From the NCBI RefSeq assembly GCF_007990265.1, contig NZ_BJWH01000016.1, positions 36,647 through 100,646 on the forward strand: 64,000 nucleotides of DNA, given 5' to 3'. Position numbers and translations under genes: made by a program. The notes beneath the pieces are model-generated. The model searched no databases. It was not told where the DNA came from and saw nothing but the letters and a program-made list of their open reading frames with translations. Source of the stretch: Cellulomonas terrae (GTDB lineage Bacteria; Actinomycetota; Actinomycetes; Actinomycetales; Cellulomonadaceae). Shown here one piece after another: positions 18,194 through 27,688 of this stretch; position 1 is the stretch's first letter; the number at the start of each line of letters is the position of its first letter.

Positions 18194-19284
18194 TGGCCCA
18201 CCAGTGGCGTGGCGTGATCGCCGAGTACGCCGACCGTCTGCCCGCCCACGTCCAGGAGCGTGTCATCACGCTCGGCGAGGGCGGCACCCCGCTCGTCCCG
18301 TCCCCGACGCTCTCGCAGCGCACGGGCGCCGAGGTGTTCATCAAGGTCGAGGGCATGAACCCGACCGGGTCGTTCAAGGACCGCGGCATGACGACCGCCA
18401 TGTCGGCGGCGGCCGGCCGCGGCGCCAAGGCCGTCGTCTGCGCGTCGACGGGCAACACGTCCGCGTCGGCCGCGGCGTACGCCACGCGCGCGGGCATGGT
18501 CTGCGCGGTGCTGGTGCCGGACGGCAAGATCGCGATGGGCAAGCTCAGCCAGGCCATCGCGCACGGCGCCACGCTCCTGCAGGTCGACGGCAACTTCGAC
18601 GACTGCCTGGTCGCGGCGCGCAAGCTCGCCGAGGCGTACCCGGTCGAGCTCGTGAACTCGGTCAACCCCGACCGCATCGAGGGCCAGAAGACGGGCGCGT
18701 TCGAGATCGTCGACGCCCTGGGCGACGCCCCGGACATCCACGTTCTCCCGGTCGGCAACGCCGGCAACATCACCGCGTACTGGAAGGGCTACCGCGAGTA
18801 CGCGGGGCTCGACGCGGGCGCCGCGCACGCCGCGGTCGCGACGCGCACGCCGATCATGTGGGGCTTCCAGGCCGCGGGCGCCGCACCGATCGTCAAGGGC
18901 CACCCGGTCGACCACCCCGAGACCATCGCCACGGCCATCCGGATCGGCAACCCCGCCTCGTGGCAGCAGGCCGAGGAGGCGCGCGACGTCTCCGGCGGCC
19001 TCATCGAGGCGGTCACCGACGAGCAGATCCTCGCCGCGCACCGCGTCCTGTCCGCGGAGGTCGGGATCTTCGTCGAGCCCGCCTCGGCGTCCGGCGTCGC
19101 CGGGCTGCTCATGCTCAGCGAGCAGGGCCGCGTCCCGGCCGGAGCCCGCATCGTGATCACGGTCACCGGGCACGGGCTCAAGGACCCGCAGTGGGCGCTG
19201 CGCACCCCCGACGGCAGCGACGTCGTGCCGGTGCGGATCTCGTCCGACGTCGTGTCCATCGCCACCGCGCTCGGCCTGGACTGA
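18193..19284 (+). CDS. thrC: Threonine synthase, 363 aa
   Basis: Fold-II PLP enzyme converting O-phosphohomoserine to threonine. The PLP lysine is K62 in [23 protein letters not shown] contacts substrate, and [15 protein letters not shown] is the phosphate-binding loop. The compact length of about 360 residues is typical of the actinobacterial and Bacillus form, without the long N-terminal extension of the E. coli enzyme. ATG 18193 overlaps the hom stop by one base. thrB follows after 9 bases, completing the homoserine-to-threonine operon. Confidence 0.97.
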   Translation: MAHQWRGVIAEYADRLPAHVQERVITLGEGGTPLVPSPTLSQRTGAEVFIKVEGMNPTGSFKDRGMTTAMSAAAGRGAKAVVCASTGNTSASAAAYATRAGMVCAVLVPDGKIAMGKLSQAIAHGATLLQVDGNFDDCLVAARKLAEAYPVELVNSVNPDRIEGQKTGAFEIVDALGDAPDIHVLPVGNAGNITAYWKGYREYAGLDAGAAHAAVATRTPIMWGFQAAGAAPIVKGHPVDHPETIATAIRIGNPASWQQAEEARDVSGGLIEAVTDEQILAAHRVLSAEVGIFVEPASASGVAGLLMLSEQGRVPAGARIVITVTGHGLKDPQWALRTPDGSDVVPVRISSDVVSIATALGLD

Positions 19285-19293
19285 GGCCCCGCG

Positions 19294-20226
19294 ATGCGCC
19301 TGGGTGCGGACCACGTCCACGTCCGCGTCCCCGCCACCAGCGCCAACCTCGGCCCGGGGTTCGACGCGTTCGGCATCGCCCTCGGGCTCTACGACGAGCT
19401 CGAGGTGCGGGCGCTCGCGTCGCCGGGCGTCACCGTCGAGGTCACGGGGGAGGGGGCCGGGCAGGTGCCCGACGACGAGCAGCACCTCGTCGTCAGCTCC
19501 CTGCGGGCCGCGCTGGACGAGGTCGGCGCGTCGCAGACCGGCCTGCACCTCGTCTGCCACAACCGCATCCCGCACGGCCGCGGCCTCGGGTCGTCCGCCG
19601 CGGCCGTCGTCGCGGGCATCGTCGCCGCACGCGGGCTGATCGCCGAGCCGGAAGCCCTGTCCGACGACGCCGCGATCGACCTGGCCGGCCGCATCGAGGG
19701 CCACCCCGACAACGCGGCCCCGGCCGTGCTGGGCGGCGCGACGCTCGCGTGGTCCGACGACGGCCGGTTCCGCGCCGTCGAGCTGCCCGTCCACGACGAG
19801 CTCGCCCTGCTCGCGATCGTCCCCCCGAACCACCTGTCCACGAAGGCCGCCCGGGGCGTGCTCCCCGCGACCGTCCCGCACGCGGACGCCGCGTTCCAGG
19901 CGGGTCGTGCGGCCCTGCTGGTCGAGGCGCTCGGCCGTCGGCCCGAGCTCCTGCTCACCGCCACGCAGGACCGGCTGCACCAGGAGTACCGGCGCTCCGT
20001 CATGCCGGGCTCGCTCGCGCTCGTCGACGTGCTGCGGGCCGCGGGCGTGGCCGCCGTCGTGTCGGGCGCGGGGCCGACGGTGCTGGTGCTCGCGCGGCGG
20101 GACGGCGAGGGGGCGACCGACGCCGACGGCGCCGTCCAGGCCGCGTTCGGGGGCGCGATGGGGGGCTGGCAGATCCTGCCGCTCCCGGTCGACCGGACCG
20201 GCGCGACCGTCCGACGGGTGACCTGA
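19294..20226 (+). CDS. thrB: Homoserine kinase, 310 aa
   Basis: GHMP-family kinase phosphorylating homoserine for threonine synthase. The sequence opens with VRVPATSANLGPGFD, has the ATP-binding glycine loop PHGRGLGSSAAAVVAG (about 100-115) and the third GHMP motif VVSGAGPTVLVL near the C-terminus. It is last in the hom-thrC-thrB unit and is followed at once by a hairpin (20227-20258). Confidence 0.97.
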   Translation: MRLGADHVHVRVPATSANLGPGFDAFGIALGLYDELEVRALASPGVTVEVTGEGAGQVPDDEQHLVVSSLRAALDEVGASQTGLHLVCHNRIPHGRGLGSSAAAVVAGIVAARGLIAEPEALSDDAAIDLAGRIEGHPDNAAPAVLGGATLAWSDDGRFRAVELPVHDELALLAIVPPNHLSTKAARGVLPATVPHADAAFQAGRAALLVEALGRRPELLLTATQDRLHQEYRRSVMPGSLALVDVLRAAGVAAVVSGAGPTVLVLARRDGEGATDADGAVQAAFGGAMGGWQILPLPVDRTGATVRRVT

Positions 20227-20258
20227 CCGGGTGAAGTACACCCACGTCGTTCACCCGG
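20227..20258 (+). terminator. Hairpin after thrB
   Basis: Perfect 9-bp stem CCGGGTGAA / TTCACCCGG immediately after the thrB stop, no U-tract. Likely end of the thr operon. Confidence 0.6.
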
Positions 20259-20281
20259 CCGGGTGGCGGAGCCGACAGTGG

Positions 20282-20507
20282 TAGCATCGACGCGTTCCCC
20301 GGACCTCGCCCTCCGGTGGCCCGCGTCGTACGTGACCGGCCGCCTCAGAATGAGTAGACGAGCCGGGAGCGATCCAGCCCACCGTGCGCAGACGTCGTCG
20401 TACGCAGCGCGTGTGTGGCTCCAGCACCGTCTCGGTCACCCCCGACCGGGCGTCGGCCGATCCCCGAACCATCGGGTCCCGGCCACCGACGAGGGGAAGG
20501 GTCCTTC
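20282..20507 (+). promoter_or_regulatory. rho promoter and long 5' leader
   Basis: TAGCAT (20282-20287, fits TAnnnT) is the best -10 in the gap; the -35 is weak. It implies a leader of about 210 bases before the rho GTG. No leader ORF or known riboswitch is evident. Long rho leaders are sites of autogenous control by Rho-dependent attenuation in other bacteria, so this could be one; the sequence alone cannot show it. Confidence 0.4.
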
Positions 20508-22532
20508 GTGACAGACATCATCGAACCCGCCGTGAGCACGTCCGGCGGGTCCGCCCGCAGCGCAGGCATCTCGGCACTCCGCCTGCCCGAGCTGCAGGCG
20601 ATGGCGTCCGACCTGGGCGTCAAGGGCACGTCCAAGATGCGCAAGGGCGACCTCGTCCAGGCGATCTCGGACGCCCGCGCAGGCTCGCGCCCCCAGGCGC
20701 TGGAGCCGCGCCGCGACCTCGGCCGTGAGCAGAGCACCGCCGTGGCCGACGCGCCGCCGGCGCGCCGTGCCCGCGCGCCGCGGACGCAGGCACCGCAGCT
20801 CGACCTCGGCGACGGCGCTGCGCCGGTGCAGGAGCGCCCCGCTCGGGACCGTGCGCAGGAGGACCGCTCCACGCCGCCCCGCGGCGACGCGCTCGCCGGC
20901 CTCGAGGCCGCGCTGGACGCCAAGCTCGCTCCCGTCGAGCAGCGGGACGACCGTGCCGCGCGTGCGGCCGAGGCGGTCGGCGGCGTGACCGGCGAGCGCC
21001 GCTCGCGCCGGGCCGGCCGCGGGGCCGGTGCGCCGCAGGGTGACGACTCGGACCGCGCGCAGGCCGACGGCCAGCAGGGCGAGCACCAGCGCGAGGGCCA
21101 GCAGGACCGTCCGCAGCGTGACGGTCAGCAGACCGACCGCCAGCAGGGCCAGCAGCGCGACAACCAGGGCAACCGCCAGCAGGGCGGCACCCAGCAGGGC
21201 GGCCCCCAGCAGCAGCGTCGCGAGGGTGACGAGGACGGCCTCGACGAGCGCGGCGGTCGCCGTCGCCGCTCGCGGGACCGCTACCGGGACCGCGACCGTG
21301 ACCGCAAGGGCCGTGGCACGCGCGGTCGCCCCGGCGCCGGCGAGCTCGCGGGGCTGGACGACATCGAGGTCACCGACGACGACGTCCTGCTCCCCGTGGC
21401 GGGCATCCTCGACCTGATGGACAGCTACGCGTTCGTCCGCACGACGGGCTACCTGCCCAGCGCGAACGACGTGTACGTCTCCCTCAACCAGGTCAAGCGG
21501 TACGGCCTGCGCCGTGGCGACGCGGTGACCGGTGCCGTCCGCCAGCCGCGCGAGGGCGAGCAGCCGCCGGCGCAGGGCAACCGGCCCAGCAAGTTCAACG
21601 CGCTGGTCCGCCTCGACTCGGTCAACGGCCTGGAGCCCGACGGTGCCCGCGTCCGCCCGGAGTTCAACAAGCTGACGCCGCTGTACCCGCAGGAGCGCCT
21701 GCGCCTCGAGAGCGACCAGAACAAGCTGTCGCCGCGCGTGATCGACATCGTCGCGCCCATCGGCAAGGGTCAGCGCGGCCTCATCGTCGCGCCGCCCAAG
21801 GCGGGCAAGACGATCATCATGCAGCAGATCGCGAACGCCATCACGACCAACAACCCCGAGGTCCACCTCATGGTCGTGCTCGTCGACGAGCGCCCCGAAG
21901 AGGTCACGGACATGGAGCGGACGGTCAAGGGCGAGGTCATCGCCTCGACCTTCGACCGCCCCGCCTCCGACCACACGATCGTCGCGGAGCTCGCCATCGA
22001 GCGCGCCAAGCGGCTGGTCGAGCTGGGCCAGGACGTCGTCGTGCTCCTCGACTCGCTCACGCGCCTGTCGCGGGCGTACAACCTGGCCGCCCCGGCGTCC
22101 GGGCGCATCCTGTCCGGTGGCGTCGACGCCTCCGCGCTGTACCCGCCGAAGCGGTTCTTCGGTGCGGCGCGCAACATCGAGCACGGCGGGTCGCTGACCA
22201 TCCTCGCCTCGGCGCTGGTGGAGACCGGCTCCAAGATGGACGAGGTCATCTTCGAGGAGTTCAAGGGCACCGGGAACATGGAGCTCCGGCTCTCCCGCTC
22301 GCTCGCCGACAAGCGCATCTTCCCGGCGGTCGACGTGAACGCGTCGGGCACCCGCCGCGAGGAGATCCTCATGCCGCACGACGAGCTGAAGATCATCTAC
22401 AAGCTCCGCCGCGTGATGGGTGCGCTCGACCAGACGCAGGCCATCGAGCTGCTGATCGGCAAGCTCAAGGACACCAAGTCGAACGTCGAGTTCCTGCTCC
22501 AGGTGCAGAAGACGACGCCCGGCAGCGACTGA
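20508..22532 (+). CDS. rho: Transcription termination factor Rho with long polar insertion, 674 aa
   Basis: Hexameric RNA-dependent ATPase ending transcription. The N-terminal Rho-N domain (LRLPELQAMASDLGVKGTSKMRKGDLVQAI) is followed by a disordered, charged insertion of about 240 residues. Its central part (DNA about 21060-21230) is rich in Q, G, R and D with repeated QQG/RQQ units, then comes RDRYRDRDRDR. The conserved core then starts: cold-shock RNA-binding domain (DVYVSLNQVKRYGLRRGD), Walker A PPKAGKT (GKT at 433-435), Walker B VVVLLDSLTRLSRAYN, and the Q and R loops. GTG 20508 is preceded by GGGGAAGG. Long inserts are normal in actinobacterial Rho; the glutamine/glycine bias is unusual. 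Confidence 0.97.
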   Translation: MTDIIEPAVSTSGGSARSAGISALRLPELQAMASDLGVKGTSKMRKGDLVQAISDARAGSRPQALEPRRDLGREQSTAVADAPPARRARAPRTQAPQLDLGDGAAPVQERPARDRAQEDRSTPPRGDALAGLEAALDAKLAPVEQRDDRAARAAEAVGGVTGERRSRRAGRGAGAPQGDDSDRAQADGQQGEHQREGQQDRPQRDGQQTDRQQGQQRDNQGNRQQGGTQQGGPQQQRREGDEDGLDERGGRRRRSRDRYRDRDRDRKGRGTRGRPGAGELAGLDDIEVTDDDVLLPVAGILDLMDSYAFVRTTGYLPSANDVYVSLNQVKRYGLRRGDAVTGAVRQPREGEQPPAQGNRPSKFNALVRLDSVNGLEPDGARVRPEFNKLTPLYPQERLRLESDQNKLSPRVIDIVAPIGKGQRGLIVAPPKAGKTIIMQQIANAITTNNPEVHLMVVLVDERPEEVTDMERTVKGEVIASTFDRPASDHTIVAELAIERAKRLVELGQDVVVLLDSLTRLSRAYNLAAPASGRILSGGVDASALYPPKRFFGAARNIEHGGSLTILASALVETGSKMDEVIFEEFKGTGNMELRLSRSLADKRIFPAVDVNASGTRREEILMPHDELKIIYKLRRVMGALDQTQAIELLIGKLKDTKSNVEFLLQVQKTTPGSD

Positions 22533-22543
22533 CCGCCCGACGC

Positions 22544-22573
22544 ACGGCCCTGTTCCTCCGGGAACAGGGCCGT
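22544..22573 (+). terminator. rho terminator
   Basis: Perfect 12-bp stem ACGGCCCTGTTC / GAACAGGGCCGT with a 6-base loop, 11 bases after the rho stop codon, followed by a T-containing CGTCATGTCT. Confidence 0.8.
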
Positions 22574-22633
22574 CGTCATGTCTGCGCGCTAGCGTGCGAG
22601 AGTCCGCACCGTTGCGCAGCCCGGAGGTCCGAG

Positions 22634-23488
22634 ATGACGAAGTCGTGGAGCAGGCCGCCGGGAGAGGCTCTGCGGGTCGGGCCCGGGTTCGACCTGGCGG
22701 CCCTCGACGCCTCGTCGCACCCCGGGTGGGAGCACGGGCGCTCGTCGGCGGAGAGCAAGCTGCAGGAGGACGGCAACCGGCTGAGCGAGGTGCAGGAGCG
22801 CCTCTACGCCCACGGCCGGACCGGCGGCTCGCGGGCGGTGCTGCTCGTGCTGCAGGGCATGGACACGTCCGGCAAGGGCGGGATCGTCCGGCACGTGCTC
22901 GGCATGGTCGACCCGCAGGGCGTGCAGCTGCACTCGTTCGGGGTGCCCACCGAGAAGGAGCGGTCGCAGCACTACCTGCAGCGGATCCGCGAGGCATTGC
23001 CGGCCGGGGGACGCATCGGCGTCTTCGACCGCTCGCACTACGAGGACGTGCTGGTGGTCCGGGTCAACGAGCTGGCGCCGCGCGAGGTGTGGGAGCCGCG
23101 GTACGACGAGATCAACGCGTTCGAGCGCGAGGTGGTCGACTCGGGCACGGTGATCGTCAAGGTGGTGCTCCAGGTCTCCCAGGCGGAGCAGAAGGCGCGG
23201 CTGCGCGAGCGGCTGGAACGCCCCGACAAGTACTGGAAGTTCAACCCGAAGGACGTCGACGAGCGCGCCAAGTGGCCGGCGTACCAGGAGGCGTACCAGG
23301 CCGTCCTGGACCGGACGAGCACCGAGCACGCGCCGTGGCACGTCGTCCCGGCCGACTCCAAGTGGTACGCGCGGCTGGCCGTCGGCGCGCTCGTGCTGGA
23401 CGCCGTCGAGAGCCTCGACCTGGACTGGCCGCCGGCCGACTTCGACGTCGAGGCCGAGAAGGCGCGGCTGGACGCGCAGCCGTTCTGA
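22634..23488 (+). CDS. ppk2: Polyphosphate kinase 2 family protein, 284 aa
   Basis: PPK2 family enzyme moving phosphate between polyphosphate and nucleotides. Walker A is GMDTSGKGG (K81), Walker B is FDRSHYEDVLV, and the lid module carries KARLRERLERPDKYWKFNPKD. The single-domain length of about 280 residues fits the short PPK2 classes that use polyphosphate to phosphorylate nucleoside mono- or diphosphates; the exact class cannot be set by eye. ATG 22634 follows GGAGG (22622-22626). A TAGCGT box lies just after the rho terminator, so the gene probably has its own promoter. Confidence 0.93.
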   Translation: MTKSWSRPPGEALRVGPGFDLAALDASSHPGWEHGRSSAESKLQEDGNRLSEVQERLYAHGRTGGSRAVLLVLQGMDTSGKGGIVRHVLGMVDPQGVQLHSFGVPTEKERSQHYLQRIREALPAGGRIGVFDRSHYEDVLVVRVNELAPREVWEPRYDEINAFEREVVDSGTVIVKVVLQVSQAEQKARLRERLERPDKYWKFNPKDVDERAKWPAYQEAYQAVLDRTSTEHAPWHVVPADSKWYARLAVGALVLDAVESLDLDWPPADFDVEAEKARLDAQPF

Positions 23489-23611
23489 TCTCCGGGAGGG
23501 GATGATTTCGGGCCGCGTCGCTGTTCTGGCACAATGGTTCGCTGGTCTGCGGTTCACCGGCGCCGTCTCGCGCGTCCGGACCCGGAGACATCCACCCGAG
23601 GAGAAGTTTTC

Positions 23612-23827
23612 GTGAAGGCTGACATCCACCCCGAGTACGTCCTGACCGAGGTCACCTGCACCTGTGGCAGCACCTTCGTCACGCGCTCGACCGTGACCTC
23701 CGGCAAGATCCACGCCGACGTCTGCAGCGCCTGCCACCCGTTCTACACGGGCAAGCAGAAGATCCTCGACACCGGCGGCCGCGTGGCCCGGTTCGAGGCG
23801 CGCTACGGCAAGAAGGCCGGCAACTAG
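23612..23827 (+). CDS. rpmE: Ribosomal protein bL31, zinc-binding form, 71 aa
   Basis: Large-subunit protein bL31. The sequence [16 protein letters not shown] is canonical. Four cysteines, C16 and C18 in CTCG and C38 and C41 in CSAC, make the zinc ribbon of the C+ form; organisms with this form often carry a zinc-free paralogue used under zinc starvation. GTG 23612 has a strong GAGGAGAAG upstream; an earlier in-frame ATG at 23534 would add 26 unrelated residues and is rejected. A CACAAT -10-like box (about 23530) lies upstream. A very large hairpin follows the gene. Confidence 0.96.
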   Translation: MKADIHPEYVLTEVTCTCGSTFVTRSTVTSGKIHADVCSACHPFYTGKQKILDTGGRVARFEARYGKKAGN

Positions 23828-23835
23828 CAACCTCG

Positions 23836-23899
23836 CAGCGCCGGTGCCCGGCGCGGACGGCTGCCCTCCATGGCAGCGTCCGCGCGGGCACCGGCGCTG
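23836..23899 (+). terminator. Large rpmE terminator hairpin
   Basis: Arms CAGCGCCGGTGCCCG...GGCTGCC and GGCAGC...CGGGCACCGGCGCTG pair over 28 bp with two single-base bulges and a 6-base loop. It starts 8 bases after the rpmE stop and ends 42 bases before prfA, separating the two transcripts. Confidence 0.8.
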
Positions 23900-23941
23900 T
23901 GTCGTTGTCGGAGCACACCCAGCCACCCGAGGGACACCCGC

Positions 23942-25030
23942 ATGAGCGAGGCATTCGCCGCCGCCGAGCCGCTGCTCGCCGAGCACGCGCAGATCGAGGC
24001 CCAGCTGGCCGACCCGGCGGTGCACGCCGACGCCGCGAACGCCCGCAGGCTCGGTCGTCGCTACGCCGAGCTCGGCCGGGTCGCGCAGGCGTACACGGCG
24101 TGGCGGGCCGCGTCGGACGACGCCGAGGCCGCCGCCGAGCTCGCCGAGGTCGACGAGAGCTTCGCCGCCGAGCTGCCGTCGCTCCAGCGGGCCGCCGACG
24201 CCGCGGCCGCGCGGCTCCGCGAGGTCCTCATCCCGCGCGACCCGGACGACTCCCGTGACGTGATCCTCGAGGTCAAGGCGGGGGAGGGCGGCGAGGAGTC
24301 GGCGCTGTTCGCCGCGGACCTGCTGCGGATGTACACGCGGTACGCGGAGAAGATGGGCTGGGCGACACAGCTGCTCGGCGCCACGGAGTCGGACCTCGGC
24401 GGGTACAAGGACGCGCAGCTCGCGATCAAGGCCCGCGGGACCGTCGCGCCGGAGGACGGCGTCTGGGCGCACCTGAAGTACGAGGGCGGTGTGCACCGCG
24501 TGCAGCGGGTCCCCGTCACGGAGTCGCAGGGCCGCATCCACACCTCCGCGGCGGGAGTCCTGGTGTTCCCCGAGGCCGAGGACGAGGCCGAGGTCGCGAT
24601 CGACCCCAACGACCTGCGCATCGACGTCTACCGGTCCTCCGGCCCGGGCGGGCAGTCCGTGAACACCACCGACTCCGCCGTCCGCATCACGCACCTGCCC
24701 ACGGGCATCGTCGTGTCCATGCAGAACGAGAAGTCCCAGCTGCAGAACCGCGAGGCCGGTATGCGCGTGCTGCGCGCCCGCATCCTGGCCGCCCGCCAGG
24801 AGGAGGCCGCCGCTGCGGCGAGCGAGGCCCGTCGGTCCCAGGTCCGCACGGTCGACCGCTCGGAGCGCATCCGGACGTACAACTTCCCGGAGAACCGCAT
24901 CGCCGACCACCGCACGGGCTACAAGGCCTACAACCTCGACGCGGTCCTCGGCGGCGAGCTCGCGCCCGTCGTGCAGTCGGCGATCGACGCGGACGAGGCG
25001 GCTCGGCTGGCGTCCGCGGGGCAGCCATGA
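23942..25030 (+). CDS. prfA: Peptide chain release factor 1, 362 aa
   Basis: RF1 reads UAA and UAG stop codons. The GGQ motif (236-238, in [14 protein letters not shown]) triggers peptidyl-tRNA hydrolysis. The codon-recognition tripeptide is the P-x-T form (PVT, within [15 protein letters not shown]) that marks RF1 rather than RF2. ATG 23942 follows GAGGGA. prmC, whose product methylates the GGQ glutamine, overlaps its stop by ATGA, so the modifying enzyme is made together with its substrate. Confidence 0.97.
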   Translation: MSEAFAAAEPLLAEHAQIEAQLADPAVHADAANARRLGRRYAELGRVAQAYTAWRAASDDAEAAAELAEVDESFAAELPSLQRAADAAAARLREVLIPRDPDDSRDVILEVKAGEGGEESALFAADLLRMYTRYAEKMGWATQLLGATESDLGGYKDAQLAIKARGTVAPEDGVWAHLKYEGGVHRVQRVPVTESQGRIHTSAAGVLVFPEAEDEAEVAIDPNDLRIDVYRSSGPGGQSVNTTDSAVRITHLPTGIVVSMQNEKSQLQNREAGMRVLRARILAARQEEAAAAASEARRSQVRTVDRSERIRTYNFPENRIADHRTGYKAYNLDAVLGGELAPVVQSAIDADEAARLASAGQP

Positions 25031-25917
25031 CCGCCGCCCCGGACCTGCGCGCGCTCGTCGAGGGCGCGTCGCGGATCCTCGCCGACGCCGGTGTGCAGTC
25101 GCCGCGGCACGACGCCACCGCGCTGGCTGCGCACGTGCTCGGGCAGGAGCGTCTCGAGCTGGTGCTCGCCCCGCCGGTGCCGGACGGGTTCGCCGAGGAG
25201 TACGCCGGCCTGGTCGAGCGGCGCCGGAACCGCGAGCCGCTGCAGCACCTGGTGGGCTCGACCGGGTTCCGCTACCTGACGCTGCTCGTCGAGCCGGGCG
25301 TGTTCGTCCCGCGCCCCGAGACCGAGGTCGTCGCGCAGGTGGCGATCGAGGAGGCCGCGCGGCTGACCGACCCGCTCGTGGTCGACCTGTGCTGCGGTGC
25401 CGGTGGCATCGCCCTGTCGGTCGCCACGGAGGTCCCCGGCGCGCGGGTGGTCGCGGTGGACCTGTCGGTGGAGGCCGTCGACCTGACCCGTCGCAACGCC
25501 GTCGCGGTGCAGGCGGACGTCCGCGTCGAGCACGGCGACGTCGCCGACCCGGCCCTGCTGCACGAGCTCGACGGGACGGTCGACGTCCTCGTCGCGAACC
25601 CGCCGTACATCCCGCCCGACGCGGAGCCGGTGGACCCCGAGGTGCGCGACCACGACCCCGACCTGGCCCTCTACGGCGGTGGCGCCGACGGGCTGGACGT
25701 CCCCCGCGCGGTCCTGCGGGCGGCCGCCCGGCTGCTCGTCCCCGGCGGCCTGCTCGTGATGGAGCACGCCGAGGTCCAGGACGCCGCCGCCCGCGAGGCA
25801 GCGCGCGCGACGGGTGCGTTCGAGGCGATCGAGTCCCGGCCGGACCTGACGGGTCGACCGCGGATGCTCGTCGCTCGGCGAGCCGTCCAGCCGCACGTGA
25901 CAGACTCGGCGCCGTGA
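25027..25917 (+). CDS. prmC: Release factor glutamine methyltransferase, 296 aa
   Basis: N5-glutamine methyltransferase of RF1 and RF2. The N-terminal helical domain includes [26 protein letters not shown] and the SAM-binding [16 protein letters not shown] follow, then the catalytic NPPY (191-194) that contacts the glutamine side chain. ATG 25027 overlaps the prfA stop (ATGA), and its own TGA overlaps the following GTG. Confidence 0.96.
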   Translation: MTAAPDLRALVEGASRILADAGVQSPRHDATALAAHVLGQERLELVLAPPVPDGFAEEYAGLVERRRNREPLQHLVGSTGFRYLTLLVEPGVFVPRPETEVVAQVAIEEAARLTDPLVVDLCCGAGGIALSVATEVPGARVVAVDLSVEAVDLTRRNAVAVQADVRVEHGDVADPALLHELDGTVDVLVANPPYIPPDAEPVDPEVRDHDPDLALYGGGADGLDVPRAVLRAAARLLVPGGLLVMEHAEVQDAAAREAARATGAFEAIESRPDLTGRPRMLVARRAVQPHVTDSAP

Positions 25918-26564
25918 ACGAGCGGATCACCCCCGCGAGCGACCCCACCACCTGGGGCCCGGCGCTCGACGAGGCGGTCAATGTCCTGTCCCGCGGGGGA
26001 CTCGTCGTCCTCCCCACGGACACCGTCTACGGCATCGCCGCCGACGCGTTCACCCCACCCGCCGTGCAGGCGCTCCTGGACGCCAAGGGTCGCGGTCGCC
26101 AGATGCCGCCCCCCGTGCTGATCGGCGACGTGCGCACGCTCGACGGCCTGGCCACGGACGTGCCCGAGGGCGCGCGGGCCCTCGCCGAGGCGTTCTGGCC
26201 CGGCGGGCTCACGCTCATCGTCCGTGCCCAGCCGTCGCTCGCGTGGGACCTGGGGGAGACGCGCGGCACCGTCGCCCTGCGCGTCCCGGACCACGAGACC
26301 GCGCGGGCCCTGCTGCGCCGGACGGGCCCGCTCGCGGTCTCGAGCGCGAACCGGACGGGCTCGCCCGCGGCCGTCACGGCCCAGGACGCGTACGACCAGC
26401 TCGGCGACTCCGTCGCGGTGTACCTCGACGGCGGCGACGCCCCCGGCCAGGTCGCCTCGACGATCGTCGACGCGACGGGGCCGACGCTGCGCCTCGTGCG
26501 CGCCGGCGCGATCGGCCTCGAGCAGCTCAACGAGGTCACGCCGGTGGAGGGACCCACCGCGTGA
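25914..26564 (+). CDS. L-threonylcarbamoyladenylate synthase (TsaC/Sua5/YrdC family), 216 aa
   Basis: Makes threonylcarbamoyl-AMP from threonine, bicarbonate and ATP for the t6A37 modification of ANN-decoding tRNAs. Signatures are VVLPTDTVYGIAADA, the lysine/arginine-rich loop LDAKGRGRQMPPPVLIG, FWPGGLTLI, VALRVPDH and VSSANRTGSPA. The short length without a Sua5 C-terminal domain makes it TsaC-like, though actinobacterial genes are often labelled Sua5. GTG 25914 overlaps prmC, and its TGA overlaps the next GTG. Confidence 0.93.
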   Translation: MNERITPASDPTTWGPALDEAVNVLSRGGLVVLPTDTVYGIAADAFTPPAVQALLDAKGRGRQMPPPVLIGDVRTLDGLATDVPEGARALAEAFWPGGLTLIVRAQPSLAWDLGETRGTVALRVPDHETARALLRRTGPLAVSSANRTGSPAAVTAQDAYDQLGDSVAVYLDGGDAPGQVASTIVDATGPTLRLVRAGAIGLEQLNEVTPVEGPTA

Positions 26565-27688
26565 GGGTCTACCTGCTCGCCCTGCTCATCGCCGCCACGG
26601 TGGCCTACCTGATGACGCCGCTGGCGCGCTGGTGCGCGCTCCGCTGGGGTGCCATCACGGCCGTCCGCGACCGTGACGTGCACGCGATCCCGACGCCGCG
26701 GCTCGGGGGCATGGCGATGTTCGCCGGCATGCTCGTCGCGATCCTCATGGCCAGCAGGCTCCCGTTCCTCGCCGGCGTCTACGCCAACCCCCGACCGCTG
26801 ATCGGCATCATGGGCGGGGCCGCGATCGTGTGCGCGCTCGGGGTCGCCGACGACATCTGGGACCTCGACTGGCTCACCAAGCTCATGGGCCAGGTGCTGG
26901 CCGGCGGCTTCCTCGCCTGGCAGGGCGTCCAGCTCTACCAGCTGCCCAGCGGCACGTACCAGATCCTCAGCTCCCCGCGGATGGGCGCGTTCCTGACCGT
27001 GCTCACCGTCGTCATCGCCATGAACGCGGTGAACTTCGTCGACGGGCTCGACGGGCTCGCGGCCGGGGTGCTGGCGATCGGCGGCAGCGCGTTCTTCCTC
27101 TACGCCTACCTGCTGACCGAGGGGGACAACCCCGGCGCGTACGCCAACGCGAACCTGGCGGCGCTGGTGCTCGCCGTGCTGGTGGGGGCGTGCGTCGGGT
27201 TCCTGCCGCACAACGTGTACCCCGCCCGCATCTTCATGGGCGACTCGGGTGCCATGGTCCTCGGGTTCGTGTTCAGCGCCGCAGCCATCTACGTGACCGG
27301 TCAGATCGACCCGGACGAGGTGCTCCAGCGCCAGCAGTTCCCGGCGTTCCTGCCGATGCTCCTGCCCTTCGCGGTGCTGCTGCTCCCGCTGCTCGACATG
27401 GGGCTCGCGATCGTCCGCCGGGTCGGCGCCGGCAGGTCCCCGTTCCACCCGGACCGCATGCACCTGCACCACCGCATGCTGCAGCTGGGCCACTCGCACC
27501 GCCGCGCGGTCGCGATCATGTACGTCTGGACCGCCGTGTTCGCGTTCGGGGTCGCCGCCCTGGTCCGGTGGGAGACCACCGTCGTCCTCATCACGTTCGG
27601 CGCCGCCGTGCTCGTCGCCACCCTGCTGACGCTCGGACCGCTGCGCGGCAGGTCCGCCACCACCCCGCCCCTGGAGGCCGTCCGATGA
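26561..27688 (+). CDS. Undecaprenyl/decaprenyl-phosphate GlcNAc-1-phosphate transferase (WecA/MraY family), 375 aa
   Basis: Polytopic membrane enzyme moving a sugar-1-phosphate onto a polyprenyl phosphate, the first step of cell-wall linker or polymer synthesis. Signatures in order are IPTPRLGG, the Mg-binding DDIWDLDW, NFVDGLDGLAAG, FMGDSGAMVLG and the histidine motif HLHHRMLQLGHSHR. About 11 transmembrane helices. In mycobacteria the homologue sits in the same place before the atp operon. GTG 26561 and the ATGA junction with the next gene show coupling on both sides. Donor sugar is assumed from the family. Confidence 0.92.
   Translation: MRVYLLALLIAATVAYLMTPLARWCALRWGAITAVRDRDVHAIPTPRLGGMAMFAGMLVAILMASRLPFLAGVYANPRPLIGIMGGAAIVCALGVADDIWDLDWLTKLMGQVLAGGFLAWQGVQLYQLPSGTYQILSSPRMGAFLTVLTVVIAMNAVNFVDGLDGLAAGVLAIGGSAFFLYAYLLTEGDNPGAYANANLAALVLAVLVGACVGFLPHNVYPARIFMGDSGAMVLGFVFSAAAIYVTGQIDPDEVLQRQQFPAFLPMLLPFAVLLLPLLDMGLAIVRRVGAGRSPFHPDRMHLHHRMLQLGHSHRRAVAIMYVWTAVFAFGVAALVRWETTVVLITFGAAVLVATLLTLGPLRGRSATTPPLEAVR

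Noticed and set aside
23534..23611. Upstream ATG start for rpmE
   Set aside because: Adds 26 residues not seen in bL31 and lies at the promoter; the GTG at 23612 has a strong ribosome site.
22589..26023. Minus-strand open frame of 1,144 codons across ppk2, rpmE, prfA and prmC
   Set aside because: Opposite four well-identified genes; product is R/P/G-rich with no motif.
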